A stretch of DNA of 64,000 nt from Bog-756 sp963699055 (GTDB lineage Bacteria > Actinomycetota > Acidimicrobiia > Acidimicrobiales > RAAP-2): NCBI GenBank assembly GCA_963699055.1, contig CAVOTA010000002.1, positions 1,364,001-1,428,000 on the forward strand, written 5' to 3'. Position 1 is the stretch's first letter, and each line of letters begins with the position of its first letter. The translations under genes were made by a program, and so were the position numbers. The notes beneath the pieces are model-generated. The model had not been told where the DNA came from and searched no databases. It was given only the letters and a program-made list of their open reading frames with translations. This document shows positions 1 through 8,115 of the stretch, in pieces.

Positions 1-40
1 GCTCCTCGATCCTCGCTCGTCGATCGCCGGACGTCGGCAG

Positions 41-562
41 TCAGCCGTCGGTGGCCGGCGCGGCGTGGGCCGGCACCCGGCAGGCCCCGTCGATGTCGAA
101 CACCTGGTTGAACCGGCCGAGCGCCAGCCACGACCCGACGCACAGCGCCAGGTCCACCAGCTCGTCGTCCGTGTAGGCGGCGTGGAGCCGCTCCCAGAAC
201 GCCGCGTCCATCCCCCGGTGGTCGGTGGCGTACCGATCGGCGAACTCGGCGGCCAGCCGTTCGCGCTCGGACAGTCCGGCGCCGTCACCCGACCCGACCT
301 CGGCGTAGAACGACTCGGGCACCGCACCGGGATCGGCCCCGCGGGACGGCACGTCACGGGCCGTCCGCCAGTCCAGGCACAGGGCGCAGTCGTTGATGCG
401 GGCCATGGTGATGCGGGCCGCCTCGAACTCGCGCAGCGAGAGCGACGAGTGCTCGTACACGGCGTGCGAGTAGCCACCGGCTGCAGCGGTCAGCTTCGGC
501 GCCAGCTCGGTCCACACGTGGACGAGCGGATCTGCCCCGGCGGGGACGTCGACATTGGGCAC
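41..562 (-). CDS. carboxymuconolactone decarboxylase (AhpD-like) family protein
   Basis: A 173-aa all-alpha protein of the CMD/AhpD type. The hallmark is a CxxC pair in the segment RINDCALCLDWR, the redox-active or peroxidatic cysteine site of AhpD-like proteins, followed by helices rich in Glu, Asp and His. Family members reduce peroxides or act as decarboxylases; the substrate cannot be read from sequence. The start is GTG at 562, preceded by a strong GGAGG five bases upstream. It is the last gene of the minus-strand sulfur operon (cysH, sulfite reductase, F420-type flavoprotein, small unknown gene), 30 bp after its neighbour. A redox-protective role is plausible but inferred. Confidence 0.85.
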   Translation of the reverse strand: MPNVDVPAGADPLVHVWTELAPKLTAAAGGYSHAVYEHSSLSLREFEAARITMARINDCALCLDWRTARDVPSRGADPGAVPESFYAEVGSGDGAGLSERERLAAEFADRYATDHRGMDAAFWERLHAAYTDDELVDLALCVGSWLALGRFNQVFDIDGACRVPAHAAPATDG

Positions 563-592
563 AGGGTCCTCCTCAGCGGATGCGGCGGATCG

Positions 593-961
593 TCACGACC
601 CGGACGGCTCCGACGACCCGGGCGGCTCGGGGAGGCGGCGGATCACCCGACCGGCAAGGCCGGTCACGTACTGCTCCCAGCGCCGGTCGCCCAGGAGCCA
701 GAGCCACAGCTCGCGACGGTTGGCCACCACGATCTCGACGAACTCCTCGCGTCCGCATCCCGCCGGCTCCAGCACCGGCTGCCACCGGCTCCACAGCCAG
801 ACCCCGATGCAGATGTCGTCGGAGAACCCGACCCGCCAGTCCCCGCCGGCCAGCAGGGCCTCACGCAGGCCCACCCGCAGGTCCTCGGGCTCCGGTGGGA
901 ACTCGAGCACCGGAACCGCCGGATCGAGGGCGGTGTCGTCCAGGGTGGTCACGCCGTCCAC
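593..961 (-). CDS. hypothetical protein, 122 aa, in sulfur-assimilation operon
   Basis: A small acidic and Trp-rich protein (several W residues around VWLWSRWQP and LWLWLLGDRRW). No Met lies near its amino end; the only reasonable start is GTG at 961, giving 122 aa and leaving 52 bp to the stop of the upstream flavoprotein gene. I do not recognise a family. There is no signal peptide or membrane segment. Codon use is like the neighbours and the reading frame is uninterrupted, so it is probably a real gene co-transcribed with cysH, the sulfite reductase and the F420-type subunit. Its job in that operon is unknown. Confidence 0.6.
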   Translation of the reverse strand: MDGVTTLDDTALDPAVPVLEFPPEPEDLRVGLREALLAGGDWRVGFSDDICIGVWLWSRWQPVLEPAGCGREEFVEIVVANRRELWLWLLGDRRWEQYVTGLAGRVIRRLPEPPGSSEPSGS

Positions 962-1013
962 GCTAGCCAACCCGCCCGTCGCCGGTCGCCCGGCCGGCCG
1001 TTTCCCCCACCGC

Positions 1014-2291
1014 TCACCGGTCGGCCACGACCGGGGCGCGGTCCGTGCCGTCGTAGTGGGACACGTGCTCGGCGTAGTCGATGAACAGCGGCGCGTCGGG
1101 GTCGAAGGGACGGCGCAGGCTGTCGAAGGCGACCCGCTTGTCGAACGCGTCCAGCTTGACCAGGGCCTCGGGGTGGTCGAGGTCACGGAAGTCGAGGCGT
1201 CCCCTGGCGTTGTCGAGCGCCCGGCGACCGCGCTCGGATCGGACGAGCACACTGCTCCACCCATCGGTCGACCCGACGCTCCCCACCGAGAGGTCGGCGG
1301 AGCGGCCGAGGAAGTCGGCGCACTCGTCGCACCCCTTGAGGGCGGCTCCGTGGAAGTTCTTGACCGGCTCGTCCACGGCCAGCTCGCCGTCGCGGTACTC
1401 CACGATCATCCGGCCGCGGATCACGTCGACCTTGCTCACCCGGTCGATGTCGATCCCGCGCTCCTCGCGCAGCAATTCGAGCATGAGGCCCCGGTAGTCG
1501 AAGCTCTTGGTGCACAGCAGGGCGATGGTCAGCACCACGGCGTCGATCCGGTGGGCACCCGTCGGCCACCGACGGGACTGCATCGCCCGGATGCCCTGGA
1601 TCTCGCACGGGGTGCCCACCACGGCGATGCGGGGCTTCGCCGGCAACTGGTAGCGCGACAGGTCGAGCTCGGCGAGGGCCATCGTCTGGTTGTAGAAGCT
1701 GCCCGCCGACTCGAGGATCTCCTTCGCCGTGGTGGCGAGATGGGAGACGCCCTTCCAGGGCTGCTCGGGATCGTCACTGGGTCGGGTGACCACGGCGCCG
1801 TCGATGTCGCCGGCGGCCAGCGCGGCGATCAGGAGGGCCGAGACCACACCGCCGTCCTGGGCGCCGTCGGGTCGCGCTCCCGCCCGCACGGCATAGGCGT
1901 CCATGACGGCCCCGAGTCCGTCGCCGGGAGGGCCGCCGGTGATCTTCCAGTAGGTGTCACTGGCGTCGGCCCGCTCGACCGACGCCGCCGCCACCTCGTC
2001 GGCCGAGGCCCCGGGGAACACGGTGGACGGCGGCCACAGCGCCTCGTAGCGGAGCCCGCCGCGGGGGCAGAAGTCCCAGCACAGCGAGCAGCCCGTGCAC
2101 ATCTTGACCAGTTCGGGGAGGTCGGTGTCCTCGTCGATGCCGAGCGAGTTGGACGGGCAGGCGGCGATGCACGTTCCGCACTGGATGCACCGGCCGGCGT
2201 CGATCACCCCCGCCTGCAGCTCGAAGAACCAGGTCTTGCCCGGCGGCTCCTCGATCCCGTTGATCTCCTCGCGGATGCGGTAGGCCTTCAC
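1014..2291 (-). CDS. F420H2 dehydrogenase/hydrogenase beta-subunit-like Fe-S flavoprotein (FrhB/FpoF type)
   Basis: Predicted to oxidise reduced coenzyme F420 with FAD and pass electrons through two 4Fe-4S clusters. The amino end holds two ferredoxin motifs, CIQCGTCIAACP (Cys35, 38, 41, 45) and CTGCSLCWDFCP (Cys65, 68, 71, 75). The rest (about residues 100-400) matches the FrhB/FdhB beta-subunit fold, with segments such as GGVVSALLIAAL and VVGTPCEIQGIRAM. The start is GTG at 2291, inside a 4-bp GTGA overlap with the stop of the siroheme sulfite reductase gene, so the two are translationally coupled. This pairing mirrors the two halves of the archaeal F420-dependent sulfite reductase Fsr, which are fused there. 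The role as electron donor to the reductase is inference. Confidence 0.85.
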   Translation of the reverse strand: MKAYRIREEINGIEEPPGKTWFFELQAGVIDAGRCIQCGTCIAACPSNSLGIDEDTDLPELVKMCTGCSLCWDFCPRGGLRYEALWPPSTVFPGASADEVAAASVERADASDTYWKITGGPPGDGLGAVMDAYAVRAGARPDGAQDGGVVSALLIAALAAGDIDGAVVTRPSDDPEQPWKGVSHLATTAKEILESAGSFYNQTMALAELDLSRYQLPAKPRIAVVGTPCEIQGIRAMQSRRWPTGAHRIDAVVLTIALLCTKSFDYRGLMLELLREERGIDIDRVSKVDVIRGRMIVEYRDGELAVDEPVKNFHGAALKGCDECADFLGRSADLSVGSVGSTDGWSSVLVRSERGRRALDNARGRLDFRDLDHPEALVKLDAFDKRVAFDSLRRPFDPDAPLFIDYAEHVSHYDGTDRAPVVADR

Positions 2292-4078
2292 GACGCGGCC
2301 CCGGGTCCGCTGGTGATGGACACCGGGGTGCCGGTGCCCTCGGCGGCCAGTGTCGACCGCAGGTCGTCGTTGGGGACACGCCGGGCCCAGTTGTAGAAGG
2401 GTTCGTCCGGGCGACGCTCCGCCTGGTAGCGGCGGATCACCCGCAGCAGGGCGTCGGGCACCTCGGTGACCGGGCGGGCGTTCTCGATCCAGTCGATGAA
2501 GCCGGCGTCGGTACCGAGCGAGCCGCCCATGCCGATGTCGACCGCCTCGGACAGGTGGTTCCCGACCTTGGCCACGTCGCCGCGGAAGCCGATGTCGGCG
2601 ATCTGGGGCTGGGCGCAGCTGGCCGAACACCCCGAGAAGTGCATCCGGATGATCCCGGCGTCCTCACCCTCTCCCGGGTGGGCGCCCGGTGCCGGACGGG
2701 TGCCGACCGGCTCACCGGCGAGCTGGTCGTCGAGGAAGCGGGCCCACTTGACGGCCCGCTCCTTCGTCTCGACGATGGCGTACCGGCAGAACTCGGACCC
2801 GGTGCAGGCGACCACACCCCGGCTGAAGGGGCCGGGGAACGGCGAGTACTTGATCAACAGGTCCTCGGCCAGCAGGGTGTCCACCCGGTCGCCGTGCACG
2901 CCGGTGAAGGTGATGTTCTGGTCGGTGCCGACCCGCAGGGTGCCGTCGCCGTAGGTGGTGGCCAGGCGGGCGGCCTCGACCAGCTCGATGCCCTGCATCC
3001 GGCCGACCGGGACGGAGCAGCCCACGTAGAAGTACCCGTCCTGCTTCTGGGCGTGCACGCCCACATGGTCGCCCCGGTAGCGCCGGGTGAGCTCCTCACC
3101 GGCCGGCACCAGGTCGAAGCGGGCACGCGCCGCCAGCTCCTCGCGGAAGCCCTCGGGACCGAGCTCCTGGACCAGGTAGCGCATGCGGGCCAGGCCCCGG
3201 TTCTCCCGGTTGCCGAGTTCGCCGAAGAGCTGGGCGATCGCCCGGGTCACCTCCACCGCCTGGTCCTGGGCGACGAAGACGTCGATGTCGGACGCCATCC
3301 GCTCGCCGTCGGACAGGCCGCCGCCGACCAGCAGGTTGAAGCCCAGCGAGCCGTCGGTGGCACGCGCCGGCCACAACCCGATGTCGTTGATCTCGGCCTG
3401 GGCGCAGTCCTCGACGCAGCCCGACACCGACATCTTGAACTTGCGGGGCAGGTTGGCGTACTCGCGGTTGCCGGTGAAGAAGTCCGACACCGCTGTGGCG
3501 ATGGGCAGCCCGTCGAACGCCTCCGAGGCGTCGACGCCGGACACCGGGCAGCTGAGGACGTTCCGGGCCGAGTCACCGCACGCCTGCACCGTGGTCAGGC
3601 CGACGGCCGCGAACCGGCGCCAGATCCGGGGGATGTCCTCGATCCGGAGCCAGTGGATCTGGACCGTCTGGCGGGTGGTGAGGTCGGCGTAGCGGGAGCC
3701 GAACATCCGCGACTCGGTACCGTCGGGGCCCTCGCCGAAGGCGTCGGCGGCCACGCCGATCTCCCGGGCCTGGTCGGCGGTGAGGAACCCACCGGGCACC
3801 TTCACCCGCATCATGAAGGCGTCACCCCCCTGCTTCTGGGGGTAGATGCCGGCCCACTTCAGCCGTTCCACCTCGCCGGGGATCGCGGCGATACCCGCCG
3901 GGCCCTCCTTCGAGTACGTGTCGATGATGGCGTCGGCGATCTCGAGCGGGTGCCGTGCCAGCTTCAAAAGCTCGATCTCGCTCAGTTCACCCGTCTTGCG
4001 ATACGGGTTCACGAAGGGCATGGGCCGGTCCGACCCGCGCAGTCGCAGGCCGTACAGCTCGTCCCGGTCCTTGGTCAT
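2288..4078 (-). CDS. sir: siroheme-dependent sulfite (or nitrite) reductase
   Basis: Six-electron reduction of sulfite to sulfide (nitrite to ammonia is the alternative). A 596-aa protein with the two ferredoxin-like half-domains of the NirA/Sir family and the siroheme/4Fe-4S signature: Cys425-x5-Cys431 (ACTGSEFCRYA) and Cys484-x3-Cys488 (SGCSASCAQP). Genes for CysH on one side (17-bp gap) and siroheme synthase nearby favour assimilatory sulfite reductase over nitrite reductase. The gene overlaps the next one by GTGA, coupling it to an F420H2-oxidising-type subunit that may replace ferredoxin or NADPH as donor. Length is normal for the ferredoxin-type family. Confidence 0.9.
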   Translation of the reverse strand: MTKDRDELYGLRLRGSDRPMPFVNPYRKTGELSEIELLKLARHPLEIADAIIDTYSKEGPAGIAAIPGEVERLKWAGIYPQKQGGDAFMMRVKVPGGFLTADQAREIGVAADAFGEGPDGTESRMFGSRYADLTTRQTVQIHWLRIEDIPRIWRRFAAVGLTTVQACGDSARNVLSCPVSGVDASEAFDGLPIATAVSDFFTGNREYANLPRKFKMSVSGCVEDCAQAEINDIGLWPARATDGSLGFNLLVGGGLSDGERMASDIDVFVAQDQAVEVTRAIAQLFGELGNRENRGLARMRYLVQELGPEGFREELAARARFDLVPAGEELTRRYRGDHVGVHAQKQDGYFYVGCSVPVGRMQGIELVEAARLATTYGDGTLRVGTDQNITFTGVHGDRVDTLLAEDLLIKYSPFPGPFSRGVVACTGSEFCRYAIVETKERAVKWARFLDDQLAGEPVGTRPAPGAHPGEGEDAGIIRMHFSGCSASCAQPQIADIGFRGDVAKVGNHLSEAVDIGMGGSLGTDAGFIDWIENARPVTEVPDALLRVIRRYQAERRPDEPFYNWARRVPNDDLRSTLAAEGTGTPVSITSGPGAAS

Positions 4079-4095
4079 CTCACCGTCCGGTCATC

Positions 4096-4812
4096 TCAGA
4101 CGTGGAGCCCGCACTCGACCTTGTCCGAGTCGGCCCACCGGCCGGCGCGCAGGTCCTCGCCCTCGGCGACGGGCCGGGTGGTGGGTGCGCACCCGATCGA
4201 GAGGTAGCCCTCGGACCGCAGCGGGTGCTGGGGGATCCCATGGTCCGTGGCGTAGCCCACCAGGTCCTGGTGGGTCCACGTGGCGAGCGGGTTGATCTTC
4301 ACCATGCCCCACGAGTCGTCGTAGGCCACGATCGGCGCGTGGCGCCGGGTGGGTGCGTCCGAGCGCTTGAGCCCGGTGACCCAGCCGTCCTTGCCGGCCA
4401 GCGCCTGACGCAACGGGCGCACCTTGCGGAACTCGCAGCACTGGGCGGTCCCGCACGGGTGGTCCTCCGCGCCGGCCACCGGGTGGGCGACGGTGAGGTT
4501 GAGGTCGTAGTGGGCGCGGACGGCCTCGACGTACTCGAGCGTCTCGGGGAAGTGGGAGCCCGTGTCGAGGAACACCACCTCGATGTCGGGGTCCACGGCC
4601 ACGGCGATGTCGACGAGGACGGCCTCCTGGAACGAGCACGAGAGGGCGAGCTTCGGGCCGAACCGCTCCACGGCCCACGCCACGATCAGGCCGGCCGGTG
4701 CGGTCTCGAACGCCGCCGACTGCTCGGCCATCTCGCGCCGCAGACGGGTGACGGCGGGATCGACGGCCAGTTCGGCCAGCCTCGTCCGATTGTCCACCAC
4801 GCTCAGCTTCAC
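4096..4812 (-). CDS. cysH: phosphoadenosine/adenosine phosphosulfate reductase CysH
   Basis: Thioredoxin-dependent reduction of APS or PAPS to sulfite, the step before sulfite reductase. The 238-aa chain shows the PP-loop-like segment LALSCSFQEAVL, the HFPETLEY segment and the carboxy-terminal catalytic motif KVECGLH (Cys234). Cys125-Cys126 (AQCCEFRK) are the first pair of ligands for the 4Fe-4S cluster of APS reductases. The second pair, normally CxxC, reads Cys208-Ala-Pro-Thr211, so one ligand is missing. The start is GTG at 4812; a longer frame reaches 4941 but its extra residues look non-coding. First gene of the minus-strand sulfur operon. Confidence 0.9.
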   Translation of the reverse strand: MKLSVVDNRTRLAELAVDPAVTRLRREMAEQSAAFETAPAGLIVAWAVERFGPKLALSCSFQEAVLVDIAVAVDPDIEVVFLDTGSHFPETLEYVEAVRAHYDLNLTVAHPVAGAEDHPCGTAQCCEFRKVRPLRQALAGKDGWVTGLKRSDAPTRRHAPIVAYDDSWGMVKINPLATWTHQDLVGYATDHGIPQHPLRSEGYLSIGCAPTTRPVAEGEDLRAGRWADSDKVECGLHV

Positions 4813-5238
4813 GTCGCCTCGTCCTCTCCCGTCAGGAGCAGCGGGCGGAGATCCTCCACCGCGCCGACCCTTCCGGCCCTTCCCGACTGCACCGGGCGCC
4901 CTCACGGCACCCTCGATCGACCTCCGCACTGCGGCGTCCACCCCGTCCGGGAACTATACATGACTAACCAGATCAGGTTTTAGAACATTCCCGTCGGCGC
5001 AGAAGAGCAGGTGAACTGGCACGGCAGCGGCAAGACTAGGGGCCACGGGCACCGAGCGGCCATCCCCCCCGCCCACCGACCTCCCGGGGGGCCGTCCCCG
5101 GCCGGGTCGCACGGCGGCCCGGAATCCGGAGCCCGGGCACCTGGATCCCGGTACCTGACTCCCCCACCGGCTCCACAGGACACCCCGACAGCCCCACAGG
5201 CTCCACAGGACACCCCGACACCCCCACACCCCGACACC
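4813..5238. promoter_or_regulatory. divergent cysH / siroheme synthase intergenic region
   Basis: About 425 bp between two divergent sulfur genes; no convincing ORF. Bases 4951-4990 are an AT-rich island in otherwise very GC-rich DNA. On the minus strand it contains TATAGT (complement of 4953-4958), a possible -10 for cysH with a leader of about 130 nt. The right half holds a 30-bp-period direct repeat just before the siroheme synthase start. I see no clear operator or riboswitch. Confidence 0.35.
5169..5220. repeat. 30-bp-period direct repeat, two copies
   Basis: The 22-mer starting GGCTCCACAGGACACC is present at 5169-5190 and again at 5199-5220, a period of 30 bp, about 20 bp upstream of the siroheme synthase ATG. 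Non-coding; function unknown. Confidence 0.8.
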
Positions 5239-5970
5239 ATGCACCCGACCTCCGACCTGCCCGACCCGGCCCCCGACACGGGCACGTCCCCCGTCCCGGC
5301 TGCCCACCCCTTCCCGGTCGTGCTCCACCTCACGGGGACCCCGTGCCTGGTCGTCGGCGCCGGTCCCGTGGCCGCCCGCAAGGCCCGCGGACTCCTGGCC
5401 GCCGGTGCAGCCGTCACCGTCGTGGCACCGGAGATCGGCACCGAGGTACAGGATCTGACGGCGGCCGGCGCCGGGTCACCTGGCTCCCTGGTCGTGGAGG
5501 TCCGGTCCTACGACCCGCCCGAGGCCGCGGCGTACCGGCTCGTGGTGTCGGCCACGGGAGACCCGACGGTGGACGCGATGGTGACGGCGGATGCCCTGGC
5601 CGGTGGGGCGCTGGTCAATCGCGCCGACTCGGCGCCCGAGGGGCACCGGGAGCGGCCGGCAGCGGGGACGATCCTGCTCCCGGCGGTGCACCGGTCCGGA
5701 CCCGTCACGGTGGCGGTGTCGACCGACGGCAGGAGCCCGGCCCTGGCCCGGTGGCTGCGGGACCGGATCGCCGGCGCCCTCGCGGATGTGGACGTCGTCA
5801 CCCTGGCCACGCTGATGGAGGAGGTACGCGGGTGGCCGACCGCCGGACGGGAACCGGGGTCGACGGTCGACTGGGACGCGGCGCTGGACGCGGTGGCGCC
5901 ACTGGTGGCCGCCGGACGGATCACCGAGGCCCGGGAACTGCTGGCGGCCCGCACCGGGCGACAGGTCTGA
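5239..5970 (+). CDS. precorrin-2 dehydrogenase / sirohydrochlorin ferrochelatase (siroheme synthase N-terminal type)
   Basis: Converts precorrin-2 to sirohydrochlorin with NAD and may insert iron to give siroheme, the cofactor of the sulfite reductase encoded across the intergenic region. The amino end has a Rossmann nucleotide-binding motif, VVGAGPVAARKARGLL, followed by the family's VNRADSAPEG segment and a helical carboxy-terminal domain. The 243-aa length fits a stand-alone CysG amino-terminal module (Met8p/SirC type) without the methyltransferase half. ATG at 5239 is chosen because upstream sequence in frame is Pro-rich repeat translation. Divergent from the cysH operon. Confidence 0.88.
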   Translation: MHPTSDLPDPAPDTGTSPVPAAHPFPVVLHLTGTPCLVVGAGPVAARKARGLLAAGAAVTVVAPEIGTEVQDLTAAGAGSPGSLVVEVRSYDPPEAAAYRLVVSATGDPTVDAMVTADALAGGALVNRADSAPEGHRERPAAGTILLPAVHRSGPVTVAVSTDGRSPALARWLRDRIAGALADVDVVTLATLMEEVRGWPTAGREPGSTVDWDAALDAVAPLVAAGRITEARELLAARTGRQV

Positions 5971-6014
5971 GTGATCCGGGCAGCCGACGGGGCATCGTCG
6001 CTAGGGTCTTCCAG

Positions 6015-7307
6015 GTGACCAACGTGCCGACGCTCGACGTCGACGACATCGACCTGTCGGACATGGCGTTCTGGGCCCTCCCGCTCCGCCAGCGGGAGCA
6101 GGCGTTCGCGGTGCTGCGTGCCGAACGCCCCCTGGCCCACTTCGAGGAACCGGACCTCTCGGTCACCTCATCGATGGCGCCGCCCCGCGGACCCGGCTAC
6201 CGGGCCGTGACCCGCCACGCCGACGTCGTCGAGGTGAGCCGTCACCCCGAGATCTACTCCTCCGGCAAGGGCGCCATCAGCATCATCGACCTGCCCGAGG
6301 AGATGGTCGAATTCTTCGCCGGCATGATCTCGACGGACAACCCCCGCCATGCCCGGCTGCGCCGGATCGTCTCCGCCGCGTTCAGCCCCGTGCGGATCAA
6401 CGCGGTCGTGGCGGACATCGAGAACGTGGCCGGGCGGCTGATCGACCGGGTGGCGCCCCTCGGGGGGTGCGACTTCGTGACCGAGCTGGCCGCTCCGCTC
6501 TCGCTCGAGATCATCTGCGACATGATGGGTCTCCCGCACTCGGAGCACGCCACCGTGTTCCGCTGCTCCAACGTGATCGCGTCGTCAGGGGACGACGAGT
6601 ACCTCGAGCCCGGCGACGACCCGCTGGAGGCGATGCTCAGTGCCGGCTACGAGCTCGTCGACCTGCTGACCAGGCTGAGCGCCTTCCGACGGGAGCGACC
6701 CACCGGCGACCTGACGACGGCGCTGATCTCGACCAACATCGACGGCGAGGCGCTGACGCCGGCCGAACTGGCGTCGTTCTTCATCCTCCTGCTGACGGCG
6801 GGGAACGAGACGACGCGCAACTCGCTCTCCCACGGGATCCTGGCCCTGACCGAGAACCCCGGACAGCGGGCCATCTGGCAGGCCGACCCGGTGACCGTGG
6901 GGGCGACCGGTGTGGACGAGGTGGTCCGGTGGGCGAGCCCGGTCAACTGGATGCGCCGCACCGTCACCGAGGACACGGTGCTGTCGGGCGAGGAGCTGCA
7001 CGCCGGGGACAAGGTCCTGCTGTTCTACGGATCGGCCAACCGGGACGAGGACGTGTTCACCGATCCGTTCACGTTCGACGTGCGCCGGGACCCCAACCCC
7101 CACGTCGGGTTCGGTGCCGCCGGGCCCCACTTCTGCCTGGGCGCCCACCTCGCTCGGCGGGAGATCGACGTGATGCTCCGCGAGCTGCTCGTGCGCCTCC
7201 CGGACATTGCCGCCGGGGAGCCCGAGCAGACGGTCTCGCGGTTCGTCAACGGCATCAAGCACCTGCCGTGCACGTACACCCCCGCCGCGCCCCGCTCAGC
7301 CGGCTGA
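6015..7307 (+). CDS. cytochrome P450
   Basis: Haem-thiolate monooxygenase of 430 aa. The I-helix oxygen-activation motif reads AGNETTR, the K-helix ExxR is EVVR, and the haem loop is GFGAAGPHFCLGAHLAR with the Cys ligand. The sequence around the haem loop and the NPHVGFG lead-in resembles actinobacterial CYP125/CYP142-like sterol or fatty-acid hydroxylases, but the substrate is unassigned. The start is GTG at 6015; a TAGGGT hexamer (6002-6007) lies seven bases upstream, suggesting a leaderless transcript rather than read-through from the siroheme synthase gene 44 bp away. No ferredoxin or reductase gene lies next to it. Confidence 0.93.
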   Translation: MTNVPTLDVDDIDLSDMAFWALPLRQREQAFAVLRAERPLAHFEEPDLSVTSSMAPPRGPGYRAVTRHADVVEVSRHPEIYSSGKGAISIIDLPEEMVEFFAGMISTDNPRHARLRRIVSAAFSPVRINAVVADIENVAGRLIDRVAPLGGCDFVTELAAPLSLEIICDMMGLPHSEHATVFRCSNVIASSGDDEYLEPGDDPLEAMLSAGYELVDLLTRLSAFRRERPTGDLTTALISTNIDGEALTPAELASFFILLLTAGNETTRNSLSHGILALTENPGQRAIWQADPVTVGATGVDEVVRWASPVNWMRRTVTEDTVLSGEELHAGDKVLLFYGSANRDEDVFTDPFTFDVRRDPNPHVGFGAAGPHFCLGAHLARREIDVMLRELLVRLPDIAAGEPEQTVSRFVNGIKHLPCTYTPAAPRSAG

Positions 7308-7320
7308 GCACCGGCGGGCC

Positions 7321-7959
7321 TCAGGGTTTGGCCACCATGAGCACGGCGACGGCGACCAGTGCCGCCCCGAGCCCCGCCCCGAGCAGTCCGACGCGCACGC
7401 ACCGTCCCGGCGCACCCTCGAGGTCCGCCCCCCCGCCATGGCCAGGCGTGCCCCCGACGTCCCCGCGGCCGTCGCCCGTGCCGCCGACGTCCCCGCGGCC
7501 GTCGCCCGTGCCGCCGGCCGCCCCCTCCGACGCGACATCGGCGGTGGCCGCCACCGCCGCCACCACCAGTTGCAGGCGGCGCTCCTCGGGCCACAGTGCC
7601 GCCTCGGCCGTCATGGCCACCACGGCCCAGACCGCCATGCCCGCCGAGACCCAGGTGTCGGCGAACCCCCACTGTCCACCGCTCATCACCAGGAGGACGA
7701 TGCCGAAGACGGGGACCAGGAAGAGCACCCGCCCGGCCCAGTTGACCCCGGGGCGGTAGTAGCGGGCCAACGCCTCGGGCACCGGGCCCCCGCGCCGGAG
7801 CGCACCACGCAGGGCGAGGGCGGACCCGGCCGCGACCGACAGGGCCACCAGGCCGACCACGGCCGACAGCACGTGGGCCAGCAGGACCAGGTCGTAGCCG
7901 GGCGAGGTCGTGGAGGCGGAAAGCATCGCGACGGACGCCATCGGGGCGGCGGGGGGCAC
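7321..7959 (-). CDS. predicted integral membrane protein with Gly-Asp repeat loop
   Basis: A 212-aa protein with four hydrophobic segments (about residues 22-48, 75-95, 100-120 and 190-210), resembling DUF2269-type predicted integral membrane proteins. Between the third and fourth helices lies a low-complexity loop with two copies of TGDGRGDVGG. Several starts are possible (Met1, Met7, Met12); the longest is given. Convergent with the P450 gene, divergent from galT. Function unknown. Confidence 0.7.
   Translation of the reverse strand: MPPAAPMASVAMLSASTTSPGYDLVLLAHVLSAVVGLVALSVAAGSALALRGALRRGGPVPEALARYYRPGVNWAGRVLFLVPVFGIVLLVMSGGQWGFADTWVSAGMAVWAVVAMTAEAALWPEERRLQLVVAAVAATADVASEGAAGGTGDGRGDVGGTGDGRGDVGGTPGHGGGADLEGAPGRCVRVGLLGAGLGAALVAVAVLMVAKP
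7454..7513. repeat. 30-bp tandem repeat, two copies, inside membrane-protein gene
   Basis: Two essentially identical 30-bp units beginning at 7454 and 7484, in frame, encoding the duplicated decapeptide TGDGRGDVGG. Confidence 0.8.
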
Positions 7960-8115
7960 GGCGTGATTCTGTCATCGCTCCGCCGATACGCCACCGCACC
8001 CACCGTGCGCCTACGCTGCCTGGGGAATTGCTAGGTTGGACGCGGGTCGACGCTCGCGCCCATCGCGCGGGCCCGGTAGGGGCATCGACGACGGACGACG
8101 AGGTGGCAGCCAGGT

